Positions 1-7,622 of a stretch of DNA of 64,000 bases are shown here, one piece after another. The stretch comes from Myxococcales bacterium. Its GTDB lineage: Bacteria > Myxococcota > Polyangia > Polyangiales > Polyangiaceae. Within the stretch, counting starts at the first letter, position 1. The number at the start of each line of letters is the position of its first letter. The translations under genes and the position numbers were made by a program. The notes under the pieces were generated by a model, which did no database searches, was not told the origin of the DNA, and saw nothing but the letters and a program-made list of their open reading frames with translations. The stretch is from NCBI GenBank assembly GCA_003151595.1, contig PLXW01000030.1, positions 26,987 through 90,986 of the forward strand. Direction: 5' to 3'.

Positions 1-2
1 TG

Positions 3-308
3 ATCCCCGGCAAGATGGTCAAGGGGATGGGCGGCGCGATGGACCTCGTGGCCAGCGCCAAGCGGGTCGTCGTGATCATGGAGCACGCCTCGAAGGACGG
101 GAAACCGAAGATCCTGAAGGAGTGTTCGCTGCCGCTCACCGGTCGGCGCGTGGTCAATCGGATCATCACCGAGCTCGCGTGCATCGACGTCACGGACGAC
201 GGGCTCATCCTCCGCGAGGTGGCGCCGGGCGTGAGCGCGCGCGACGTGCAAGATCGCACGGAGCCCACGCTCAAAGTGGCGAGCGACCTCATCACGATCT
301 CGTTCTGA
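3..308 (+). CDS. scoB: 3-oxoacid CoA-transferase subunit B, C-terminal part (5' truncated by window)
   Basis: The frame is open from the first bases and ends at TGA 306-308, so only about 101 C-terminal residues are present. The start of the visible part ([16 protein letters not shown]) and a later stretch ([20 protein letters not shown]) match the end of the beta subunit of succinyl-CoA:3-ketoacid (acetoacetate) CoA-transferases, which move CoA between succinyl-CoA and acetoacetate. The catalytic glutamate of the family lies upstream and is not visible. It precedes accD on the same strand with a 28-bp gap, so fatty-acid and ketone metabolism genes sit together. The exact acyl substrate cannot be told from this fragment. 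Confidence 0.85.
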   Translation: MPGKMVKGMGGAMDLVASAKRVVVIMEHASKDGKPKILKECSLPLTGRRVVNRIITELACIDVTDDGLILREVAPGVSARDVQDRTEPTLKVASDLITISF

Positions 309-336
309 GTCTTTCAGTCAGGATGTTCAGCGCAGC

Positions 337-1203
337 ATGACGTTCCCCACGCGTAAGCCGGCCGACTACGACGCCAGCGAGAAGAGAAGCTTCGCCAAAG
401 GGGTCTTCCGCAAGTGCGACGGATGCGATCAGACGCTCACCGCCGAGCAGATGATCGCCAACTTCGAGGTGTGCCCGCTCTGCGCGCAGCACCACAAGCT
501 CGCCGCGCCGCGATGGCGCGAGCTGCTGCTCGACGACGGACATCTCGACGAGTGGGACGCGCACCTCGAGCCGACCGATCCGCTCGGCTTCTCCGACGGG
601 AAGAATTACCCCGATCGCGTCGCGGCCGCGCAGCGCTCCTCGAAGGCAAAGGAGGCGATGGAGATCGGGCGCGCGAAGATGAACGGACACGCGATCGCGT
701 ACGGCGCGTTCCTCTTCGGCTTCATGGGAGGGTCGATGGGATCGGTCGTCGGCGAGAAGGTCACGCGCCTCTTCGAGCGCGCGGTCGACTCACGGTTGCC
801 GGTGGTGCTCCTGCACGCGTCAGGCGGCGCGCGCATGCAGGAGGGGATCCTCAGCTTGATGCAGATGGCCAAGGGGGTCGCGGCACGCGAGCGACTTCGC
901 GAAGCACGGCTCCCGTTCATCAGCGTGCTTCTCCACCCGACGACGGGCGGCGTGGCCGCGAGCTTCGCGCTCCTCGGCGACGTCAACCTGGCCGAGCCGA
1001 AGGCGCTCATCGGGTTCGCGGGGCCGCGCGTCATCGAGAGCACGATTCGTCAGAAGCTCCCCGAAGGGTTCCAGCGCGCGGAGTTCCTCCTGGCGCACGG
1101 GATGGTCGACTGCATCGAGAGTCGGCTCGACATGAAGAACACGATCGCGCGCCTGGTCGCGCACCTCACGCCGCGCGTTCGCGACGAAGACTCATCGCAA
1201 TGA
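337..1203 (+). CDS. accD: Acetyl-CoA carboxylase carboxyltransferase subunit beta
   Basis: A 288-residue protein of normal AccD length. An N-terminal zinc ribbon uses Cys27, Cys30, Cys46 and Cys49 (KCDGC ... CPLC). A crotonase-fold carboxyltransferase core follows, with the glycine-rich stretches FGFMGGSMGSVVGEK and LLHASGGARMQEG and the later HPTTGGVAASFA. With AccA it transfers the carboxyl group from carboxybiotin to acetyl-CoA, making malonyl-CoA in the cytoplasm. Its TGA overlaps the ATG of folC (ATGA), so the two are translationally coupled; accD-folC is a widely conserved pair. No accA, accB or accC lies in the window. Confidence 0.96.
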   Translation: MTFPTRKPADYDASEKRSFAKGVFRKCDGCDQTLTAEQMIANFEVCPLCAQHHKLAAPRWRELLLDDGHLDEWDAHLEPTDPLGFSDGKNYPDRVAAAQRSSKAKEAMEIGRAKMNGHAIAYGAFLFGFMGGSMGSVVGEKVTRLFERAVDSRLPVVLLHASGGARMQEGILSLMQMAKGVAARERLREARLPFISVLLHPTTGGVAASFALLGDVNLAEPKALIGFAGPRVIESTIRQKLPEGFQRAEFLLAHGMVDCIESRLDMKNTIARLVAHLTPRVRDEDSSQ

Positions 1204-2462
1204 GCGAGTCGCTGGCGCGCGTCCTCGCGCAGCTGTACGCGCGGGTGCCGCGCGGGATCCGGCTCGGCCTCGACGGGATCAACGAAGCGTGCGCCCGCGC
1301 CGGCCACCCCGAGCGCGCGTTCGAGACCGTTCACGTCGCAGGGACGAACGGCAAGGGCTCGGTGTGCGCGATGACCGAGTCGATCGCGCGCGCGGCGGGC
1401 GGGCGCACGGGGCTCTACACGTCGCCGCACTTGTGCCTCTTCGGCGAGCGCATTCGCGTCGACGGAAAACCGCTGGCCGATGCCGTACTCGAAGAGGTCG
1501 TGGCGCGGGCCATGGACCTGGGGCCCGAGCTCTCGTTCTTCGAGACGGCGACGTTGGCAGCGTTCCTCGCGTTTCGCGACGCGAAGGTCGACGTCGCGAT
1601 CATCGAGGTCGGCATCGGCGGACGGCTCGACGCGACGAACGTGATCCCCGCGCCGCGCGTGGCGGCGATCACGCGCATCGCGCTCGATCACATGGACAAG
1701 CTGGGCGACACACCGGTCGCAATCGCCCGAGAAAAAGCGGGGATAGCGAAGCCGGGCGTGCCCATCGTGGTCGGCGCGATGGAGCCCGCAGTGCGCGCGG
1801 CGATCGACGAGATCGCTCACGCCGCGGGCGCGCGAACGATCGACGTCCACGCCGCCGAGATCGGCTCGTTCGAGTTCTTCCGCGGCATGCCCGGGCTTCC
1901 ACCCCTCCTCGGCGCGCATCAAGTCGGCAACTGCGACGTCGCCATCGCCATCGCGCGCTTGCTGCGCATCGACGACGACACGATCGCCCGCGGCCTCAAG
2001 GCCACACGGTGGCCGGGGCGGCTCGAGCGGATCGAGAGACCCGACGGTCTCTACCTCGTCGACGGCGCCCACAACCCCGACGGCGCCGCCGCGCTCGCGA
2101 GCCACTTGCGGCGCACCGAGGCGACGGGTCAGGCGTTCGGCCTCGTCTTCGGTGCGCTCGCCGACAAGGCGTGGCCCGAGATGATCGACCTCCTCGCGCC
2201 CATCACCCCCCACCGCGTCTACGTCGCTCCCATCGTCGGCACCGGCGGCGCGATCGGGAAGCTGCGCGCAGCCGCCGCCCCCGAAGAGCTGGCGCGCCGC
2301 CACGCCGGCGACACCGCGCCCGACGTCGCCGCCGCGATGAGCCGTGCGCGATCGCTCGTGGGGCCGAAAGGCGTCGTGGTCGTCGCCGGCTCGCTGTACC
2401 TCGTCGGCGAAGCCCGCGCGCTGCTCCTCGGATTGCCCCGCGATCCGCCCGTCGCGATGTAG
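1200..2462 (+). CDS. folC: Bifunctional folylpolyglutamate synthase / dihydrofolate synthase
   Basis: A 420-residue Mur-ligase-family enzyme that adds glutamate to folates and, in many bacteria, also joins dihydropteroate to glutamate. The ATP-binding loop VAGTNGKGSV lies at about residues 46-55. It is followed by the family stretches YTSPHLCLFGERIRV, FFETATLAAFLAF, DHMDKLGDT, REKAGIAKPG and, in the C-terminal domain, DGAHNPDGAAAL. The start was set at ATG 1200, which overlaps the accD stop, because the protein then begins in the normal place for the family; longer readings only add accD out-of-frame sequence. Whether it has both activities cannot be decided by eye. Confidence 0.94.
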   Translation: MSESLARVLAQLYARVPRGIRLGLDGINEACARAGHPERAFETVHVAGTNGKGSVCAMTESIARAAGGRTGLYTSPHLCLFGERIRVDGKPLADAVLEEVVARAMDLGPELSFFETATLAAFLAFRDAKVDVAIIEVGIGGRLDATNVIPAPRVAAITRIALDHMDKLGDTPVAIAREKAGIAKPGVPIVVGAMEPAVRAAIDEIAHAAGARTIDVHAAEIGSFEFFRGMPGLPPLLGAHQVGNCDVAIAIARLLRIDDDTIARGLKATRWPGRLERIERPDGLYLVDGAHNPDGAAALASHLRRTEATGQAFGLVFGALADKAWPEMIDLLAPITPHRVYVAPIVGTGGAIGKLRAAAAPEELARRHAGDTAPDVAAAMSRARSLVGPKGVVVVAGSLYLVGEARALLLGLPRDPPVAM

Positions 2463-2488
2463 CGCGCGGTCGACTATCATCGCGCGCC

Positions 2489-2974
2489 ATGCCGAGCTTC
2501 GACATCGTCTCGAAAGTGCCGCGCAACGAGCTGGATAACGCGCTCAACCAGGCCGACAAAGAGATCAGCCAGCGCTACGACTTCAAAGACACCGAGACCG
2601 AGCTCGAGAAGCAGGAAGACGCGCTCGTCGTCCGCTCGTCGAGCGAGGAGCGCGCGAAAGCGGCGGTGGTCGTGCTGCGCGAGAAGCTGATCAAGCGGAA
2701 GGTCAGCTTGAAGCACTTCGACGAGCAGAAGCCGGAGAAGACTCCCAAGGGGGGCGCCCGCATCACGCTCAAGATCAAAGAGGGGATCGAGGCCGAGCCC
2801 GCGCGCACGATCGTCAGCGCCATCAAGGACGCCAAGCTGAAGGTGCAGGCGTCGATTCAGGACGCGCAGGTTCGTGTGACCGGGAAGAACAAAGACGATC
2901 TTCAGAAGGCGATGCAGACCGTGCGCGCCATCGATCTCCCCATCGAGCTCCAGTTCAATAATTTTCGCGACTGA
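2489..2974 (+). CDS. yajQ: YajQ-family nucleotide-binding protein
   Basis: A 161-residue protein that is full length for the YajQ (DUF520) family. It opens with PSFDIVSKVPRNELDNAL and contains the family stretch ISQRYDFKDTETELE; the C-terminus (VRAIDLPIELQFNNFRD) is also typical. Members have two ferredoxin-like domains, and some bind nucleotides including cyclic di-GMP, so a cytoplasmic signalling or regulatory role is possible but not shown here. It starts 26 bp after folC and may share its transcript. Confidence 0.93.
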   Translation: MPSFDIVSKVPRNELDNALNQADKEISQRYDFKDTETELEKQEDALVVRSSSEERAKAAVVVLREKLIKRKVSLKHFDEQKPEKTPKGGARITLKIKEGIEAEPARTIVSAIKDAKLKVQASIQDAQVRVTGKNKDDLQKAMQTVRAIDLPIELQFNNFRD

Positions 2975-3002
2975 GCTCGCGACGAAGAAGAGGCCAATCC
3001 AC

Positions 3003-4403
3003 GTGAAGTCCCCCAAGACCGCGAAGACGAACGGCGCGCCAGAGCACGTCCGCACCCTCTTCGGAACCGACGGCGTGCGCGGTGTCGCGAACACCGAGCC
3101 CATGCTCCCCGAGCTCGCGTTGCAGCTCGGCAAGGCCGTCACGTTCGTCGCCGGGCGCGGCAAGGCGCACATGCCTCGCATCGTCATCGGTAAGGACACG
3201 CGCCTCTCGGGCTACATGATCGAAACCGCGATCTCGGCGGGCATCTGCTCGATGGGGGGCAAGGTCCTCCTGTGCGGCCCGGTGCCGACGCCGGCGGTCG
3301 CGCAGCTGACGTTGAGCATGCGCGCCGACGCCGGGATCGTGATCAGCGCGAGCCACAATCCGTATCAGGACAACGGCATCAAGATCTTCGGCCCCGACGG
3401 CTTCAAGCTCCCCGACGAGCAAGAGGCCGAGATCGAGCGGCTGATGGCGAACGACGCGCTCATGGGGCTCAAGCCCACCGGCCCAGGCATCGGCCGCGCC
3501 GAGAAGATGGAAGACGCGCGCGGTCGCTACGTCGTGTTCGCGAAGACGACCTTCCCGCGCGAGCTCTCGATGGAGGGGGTGCGCATGGTGGTCGACGCGG
3601 CGCACGGCGCGGCCTACCGCGTCGCGCCGATGGTCTTTCAGGAGCTCGGCGCGAACGTCACCTGCCTCGGAATCAAACCCAACGGCGTGAACATCAACAA
3701 GGACGCCGGCGCGCTCCACCCCGACAACGTGCGCGCCGAGGTGGTCAAGAGGCGCGCGCAGATCGGCATCGCGCTCGATGGCGACGCCGACCGGTTGATC
3801 GTGGTCGACGAGAAGGGGCAGATCGTCGACGGCGACACCGTGATGGCCATGTGCGCGCAGCGAATGCTGGCGAGGCACGAGCTGAAGAAGAGGACCGTCG
3901 TCGCCACCGTCATGAGCAACCTGGGCCTCGAGCACGCGCTCACGCGCGACGGCGCGAAGCTCGTGCGCACGGCCGTCGGCGATCGTTACGTCGTCGAAGA
4001 GATGCGCGCGCACGGCTACAACCTGGGCGGCGAGCAATCGGGCCACCTCATCTTCCTCGACCACGCCACGACGGGTGACGGCGTCGTCGCCGCGCTTCAA
4101 GTGCTGGCGATCATGATCGCGAGCGGCAAGCCCCTCTCCGAGATCGCGTCGAAGGCGATGGAGCGGGTCCCTCAGGTCCTCGAGAACGTGAACCTCTCGA
4201 CGAAGAAGCCGCTCGAGCAGATGAAGGCGATGTCGGCGCTCTCCACCAAGATCACGAAGGAGCTGGGCGACGACGGTCGCGTCCTCATCCGGTGGAGCGG
4301 CACCGAGGCCAAGCTCCGGATCATGCTCGAGGGGCCGAACGAGGATCGCATCAAGCAGTGGGCGAAGGATCTCGCCTCGGCCGCGAAGCAAGACGTCGGC
4401 TGA
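3003..4403 (+). CDS. glmM: Phosphoglucosamine mutase
   Basis: A 466-residue enzyme converting glucosamine-6-phosphate to glucosamine-1-phosphate for UDP-GlcNAc, and so for peptidoglycan and LPS. The phosphoserine loop ISASHNPYQDNGIK puts the phosphorylated Ser at about residue 117. The metal loop DGDADR is at 259-264, and the C-terminal phosphate-binding loop reads RWSGTEAKLRIMLEG. The N-terminal LFGTDGVRGVAN is a GlmM signature that separates it from phosphomannomutases. The start is GTG at 3003; about 17 residues precede the conserved core. A hairpin follows the gene at 4420-4447. Confidence 0.96.
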   Translation: MKSPKTAKTNGAPEHVRTLFGTDGVRGVANTEPMLPELALQLGKAVTFVAGRGKAHMPRIVIGKDTRLSGYMIETAISAGICSMGGKVLLCGPVPTPAVAQLTLSMRADAGIVISASHNPYQDNGIKIFGPDGFKLPDEQEAEIERLMANDALMGLKPTGPGIGRAEKMEDARGRYVVFAKTTFPRELSMEGVRMVVDAAHGAAYRVAPMVFQELGANVTCLGIKPNGVNINKDAGALHPDNVRAEVVKRRAQIGIALDGDADRLIVVDEKGQIVDGDTVMAMCAQRMLARHELKKRTVVATVMSNLGLEHALTRDGAKLVRTAVGDRYVVEEMRAHGYNLGGEQSGHLIFLDHATTGDGVVAALQVLAIMIASGKPLSEIASKAMERVPQVLENVNLSTKKPLEQMKAMSALSTKITKELGDDGRVLIRWSGTEAKLRIMLEGPNEDRIKQWAKDLASAAKQDVG

Positions 4404-4419
4404 AGACCTGACGCTTGAA

Positions 4420-4447
4420 CGGCCGCGAGCATCTCTGCCCGCGGCCG
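4420..4447. terminator. Hairpin between convergent glmM and ahcY
   Basis: Perfect 8-bp arms CGGCCGCG / CGCGGCCG enclose a 12-nt loop in the 69-bp gap between the convergent glmM and ahcY genes. There is no T-run on either side, so it is only terminator-like; it could stop transcription from both directions. The call rests on position and symmetry. Confidence 0.5.
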
Positions 4448-4472
4448 CCCGCACATCATCGAGTCGCCGAGA

Positions 4473-5783
4473 TCAGTAGCGGTAGTGATCGGGCTTGAAC
4501 GGCCCGTTCACGTTGACGCCGAGGTACTTCGCCTGCTCCTCGGTGAGCTTGGTGAGCTCGACGCCGAGCTTGCCGAGGTGGAGCGCGGCGACCTTCTCGT
4601 CGAGGTGCTTCGGGAGGACGTGCACGCCGAGCGTGTACTTCTTCGGCTCGGTCCAGATCGCGATCTGCGCGAGCACCTGGTTCGAGAACGACGTCGACAT
4701 GACGAACGACGGGTGCCCGTTGGCGCAGCCGAGGTTCACCAGGCGTCCGCGCGCGAGGAGCGTGAGGCGCTTGCCGTCCGGGAAAATGAACTGATCGACC
4801 TGCGGCTTGACCGACTCTTCCTTGATCTCGGGGTTCTTCTCGAGCCAGGCGACGTCGATCTCGCAGTCGAAGTGACCGATGTTGCAGAGGATGGCCTGGT
4901 CCTTCATCGCGCGCATGTGCTCGCTGCGGATGATGTTCATGCAGCCCGTCGCGGTGACGAAGATGTCGCCTTGCGGGGCGGCCTTCTCCATCGTCGTGAC
5001 CTGGTACCCCTCCATCGCCGCTTGCAGCGCGATGATGGGATCGATCTCCGTGATGATGACGCGCGCGCCGAGCCCGCGCAGCGACTGCGCGCACCCCTTG
5101 CCCACGTCGCCGTAGCCCGCGACGACCGCGACCTTGCCGGCGAACATGACGCCGGTGGCGCGCTTGATGCCGTCGCCGAGCGACTCACGGCAGCCGTACA
5201 GGTTGTCGAACTTCGACTTGGTGACCGAGTCGTTCACGTTGATGGCGGGGACCTTGAGCTCCCCCTTCTTGTGCATCTCGTAGAGGCGGTGAACGCCCGT
5301 GGTCGTCTCTTCGCTGAGGCCGCGGATCGGATCGGCGCCCGTGAAGAGCTCGGGGTGCTTCTTGTGCGCGATGATCGTGAGATCGCCGCCGTCGTCGAGG
5401 ATCATGTTCGGGCCCTTGCCGCCCTTGAACGCCTTCAGCTGCTTCTCGATGCACTCTTCGTACTCCGGCTCGGTCATGCCCTTCCAGGCGAAGACCGGGA
5501 CGCCGGTGACGGCGATCGCCGCGGCGGCTTGGTCCTGCGTCGAGTAGATGTTGCAGCTCGTCCAGGTGACCTCGGCGCCGAGCGTCGTGAGGGTCTCGAT
5601 GAGCACCGCGGTCTGCGTCGTCATGTGCAAGCAGCCGGCGACGCGCGCGCCCGTGAGGGGCTTGGTCTTCCCGAACTCGGCGCGAAGGGCCATGAGCCCC
5701 GGCATCTCGCTCTCGGCGATCGCGATCTCTTTGCGGCCCCAGGGGGCGAGCGTGATGTCTTTGACTTGATAATTCTCAGCCAT
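4473..5783 (-). CDS. ahcY: Adenosylhomocysteinase (S-adenosylhomocysteine hydrolase)
   Basis: A 436-residue cytoplasmic enzyme that splits S-adenosylhomocysteine (SAH) into adenosine and homocysteine, keeping methyltransferases active. The NAD-binding glycine loop GYGDVGKG is at 223-230, the substrate region includes [13 protein letters not shown] at about 182-194, and the C-terminus ends in the typical KPDHYRY. The start is ATG at 5783, preceded by GAGAGGA about 10 nt upstream. The last codons of the upstream ArsR-methyltransferase gene overlap this start (ATGGCTGA), so the two are one transcription unit and probably translationally coupled. The upstream gene is itself a likely SAM user, a logical partner. 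No SAH riboswitch is recognisable; the region where it would sit is coding. Confidence 0.96.
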   Translation of the reverse strand: MAENYQVKDITLAPWGRKEIAIAESEMPGLMALRAEFGKTKPLTGARVAGCLHMTTQTAVLIETLTTLGAEVTWTSCNIYSTQDQAAAAIAVTGVPVFAWKGMTEPEYEECIEKQLKAFKGGKGPNMILDDGGDLTIIAHKKHPELFTGADPIRGLSEETTTGVHRLYEMHKKGELKVPAINVNDSVTKSKFDNLYGCRESLGDGIKRATGVMFAGKVAVVAGYGDVGKGCAQSLRGLGARVIITEIDPIIALQAAMEGYQVTTMEKAAPQGDIFVTATGCMNIIRSEHMRAMKDQAILCNIGHFDCEIDVAWLEKNPEIKEESVKPQVDQFIFPDGKRLTLLARGRLVNLGCANGHPSFVMSTSFSNQVLAQIAIWTEPKKYTLGVHVLPKHLDEKVAALHLGKLGVELTKLTEEQAKYLGVNVNGPFKPDHYRY

Positions 5784-6936
5784 GGTCTTGTCCTCTCTTC
5801 GATCGCCGCGCAGGTGCGGCATGCGTACCGTTGGTTTTCTTCTTCGAGTCTTTGGAGTCTTTGGAGTCTTTCGCGTCAGTGCCGTCTGTTGTTGACCGCC
5901 CCGCGCCTCGCGCGGATGCGCCGTCGCCCATGCGGGCGACCATCGCTTGCCAGGGGAGATGCGCGTCCGGCCCGCGGCCGTGGAGCGCGCTCGGGATCGA
6001 CGCCACGCGCGCGTCTTCGAAACCCGCCCCCTTCGCGAGCTCCTTCAGCTCGCGGGGATCGAAGCCGAGCCACAGATCGGCTTGTGAGCGCATCGACTCG
6101 TCGTCGTGGTGGCCGTAGTCGAGGACCACGAGCGCTCCGCCCGGACGCACGTGCGCGGCGAGCTTGGCCATGAAGTCCGCGGGGCGCGGCGCGTGATGCA
6201 AGAGGCGCACGGCGAACACCGCGTCGGCCCGGCCGCCACGGAGCGCGCGCTTCACGGCGTCGCCGTCGAGGTCGCCGTGAACGAGCTCCACGTTGGACCA
6301 TCCGCGCGCTTCGCTGCGAGCACGTGCGTGCGCCAGCTGCGCTTCGGATCGATCGATGGCGACGACGCGATCGTAGAAGGGGGCCAGCACTTCGAGCAGG
6401 CCGCCCGAGCCGGTGCCGGCGTCGATCGCCAGGTTCGTCCGCCCGAGCAGCGGCGCCAGCGCGCACAAGTACGCGCCCATCTCCGCAGGCACGCCCGCTT
6501 CGGTCGCGCCGTCGCGTGCCGGAGCACGCTCGAAGAAGTCGCGCGCCACGGCGTCGCGTGCGCGGATCACATCGGCCACGCGCGCGAGACTCCCGTCCGC
6601 CTCGCACAGGGTTCGCCCGCTGGCGAGCGCATCGAGCACCACGTTGTCCCGCGTCGCTCCGTCGCTCAGCTTCACGAGCGCGCGCTGCCCTTGCTTGCGA
6701 ACGACAAGGAGCCCCGCTTGCTTCAGCGGCGCCGCGTGCCGCGACACGTTCGGCTGACTCTCACCGAGCAGCTCCGCGAGCTCGCCGATCGCGAGCTCTT
6801 CTTCCGCCGCCAGCGCGAGCAACCGAAGCCGCACGGGCTCGGAGAGGAGCCGATAGAGCTCCCACCGCTGCGTTCCGTTCGTCGTCGCCTCGAGCACGAG
6901 ATGTATATATGCATGAATGCGCATGAACGCAAACAC
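5776..6936 (-). CDS. ArsR-family winged-helix regulator fused to a SAM-dependent methyltransferase
   Basis: A 386-residue fusion. Residues 25-95 form an ArsR-type winged helix ([15 protein letters not shown], then the recognition region [20 protein letters not shown]). The classic metal-site ELCVCDL motif is absent, so a metal sensor is unlikely. Residues 165-335 are a class I methyltransferase with motif I DAGTGSGG at 172-179, an acidic end of strand 2 (AIDRS) and VLDYGHH. The tail is charged and low-complexity (KDS repeats from a 9-bp tandem repeat). GTG 6936 has a GAGG 5 nt upstream; ATG 6924 and GTG 6897 are alternatives, and 6897 would leave the AT-rich palindromes at 6901-6924 outside the gene. 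Overlap with ahcY suggests control of the methyl cycle, perhaps sensing SAM or SAH; that is inference. Confidence 0.88.
   Translation of the reverse strand: MFAFMRIHAYIHLVLEATTNGTQRWELYRLLSEPVRLRLLALAAEEELAIGELAELLGESQPNVSRHAAPLKQAGLLVVRKQGQRALVKLSDGATRDNVVLDALASGRTLCEADGSLARVADVIRARDAVARDFFERAPARDGATEAGVPAEMGAYLCALAPLLGRTNLAIDAGTGSGGLLEVLAPFYDRVVAIDRSEAQLAHARARSEARGWSNVELVHGDLDGDAVKRALRGGRADAVFAVRLLHHAPRPADFMAKLAAHVRPGGALVVLDYGHHDDESMRSQADLWLGFDPRELKELAKGAGFEDARVASIPSALHGRGPDAHLPWQAMVARMGDGASARGAGRSTTDGTDAKDSKDSKDSKKKTNGTHAAPARRSKRGQDHG
5846..5872. repeat. 9-bp tandem repeat, three copies, inside the ArsR-methyltransferase gene
   Basis: GAGTCTTTG is repeated head to tail at 5846-5854, 5855-5863 and (last base changed) 5864-5872. 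On the minus strand it encodes the in-frame Lys-Asp-Ser repeats of the C-terminal tail. Because the unit is 9 bp, copy-number change would lengthen or shorten the tail without a frameshift. Confidence 0.8.
6901..6924. promoter_or_regulatory. AT-rich overlapping palindromes, candidate ArsR-type operator
   Basis: ATGTATATATGCAT (6901-6914) equals its reverse complement at 12 of 14 positions and overlaps GCATGAATGC (6911-6920), an inverted repeat of GCAT/ATGC. Such an AT-rich patch is exceptional in this GC-rich sequence. It lies at the 5' end of the ArsR-methyltransferase gene, where an autoregulatory operator would be expected, and 72 bp from the divergent DCC gene. Depending on which start codon is used it is either upstream of the gene or in its first codons. 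Operator function is inferred. Confidence 0.45.
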
Positions 6937-6995
6937 GATCGCCTCGGCGAGGCCCCTCCCCTACAAAACCGCGAAGAAAGCCTTACAGTCTTCAC

Positions 6996-7439
6996 GTGAC
7001 CGCCCTCTCCGCGCCCACCGTTTCGGCCCCGTGGACGACCGCACCCGGCGGTGAGCGGTGGATCGTGCTGTACGACGGTCTTTGCCGCTTCTGCACGGCG
7101 CAAGCGAAGAAGCTGGTGAGGGTCGTCGGCAAGTCGCGCGTCGAGTCGGTGAGCTTCCAGAGCGAGGGCGTGCTCGCGCGCTTTCCCGGCGTGACCCACG
7201 AAGCATGCATGCTTCGGATGCACGTCGTGCGTCCCGACGGGCGCGTGTTCGCCGGCGCCGAAGCGGTGATGCGCGCGGTGACTCTCGTGCCGATCGTGGG
7301 GTGGCTCGCGTTGATCTACTACGTGCCCGGCATCCGGCAGCTCGCCGACTTCGTATACCGGTTCGTCGCGAAGAACCGCTATCGGCTGTTCGGCCGCGCC
7401 GAAGAATGCGACGGCGGGACGTGTCACCTGCACGAGTGA
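6996..7439 (+). CDS. DCC-family (DUF393) thiol-disulfide oxidoreductase-like protein
   Basis: A 147-residue protein starting at GTG 6996. The hallmark YDGLCRFC gives the D-x-x-C-x-x-C motif with Asp27, Cys30 and Cys33, directly after a beta strand (RWIVL), as in the DCC family. The rest includes a conserved-looking GADAVMRA-type stretch (AGAEAVMRAVTLVP) and a hydrophobic VPIVGWLALIYYVPG segment that may associate with membrane. Members are predicted thioredoxin-like redox proteins; the biological substrate is unknown. It is divergent from the ArsR-methyltransferase gene with a 59-bp gap, and no partner gene follows closely. Confidence 0.85.
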   Translation: MTALSAPTVSAPWTTAPGGERWIVLYDGLCRFCTAQAKKLVRVVGKSRVESVSFQSEGVLARFPGVTHEACMLRMHVVRPDGRVFAGAEAVMRAVTLVPIVGWLALIYYVPGIRQLADFVYRFVAKNRYRLFGRAEECDGGTCHLHE

Positions 7440-7622
7440 GACGCCGGGTCGAAGAGCCCTTGGCCACGGGTCGGAGTCGCGCTCCGAGCCCCTCGAGCGC
7501 TTCTCGATCGCCTTGGAAAAGCGCTCCAAGCCCTTCGAGCACGGGGTGACGACCGTGTGACGGTCGGTTGACAACGAATTACATGCCTTCGGCGGATCGG
7601 CTTCTAAGCTCAGGCCGAATCC

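Noticed and set aside
7568..7573. TTGACA as -35 box for the sulfatase-like gene
   Set aside because: No acceptable -10 box lies 15-19 nt downstream (the sequence there is GGCGGA), so I did not list a promoter.
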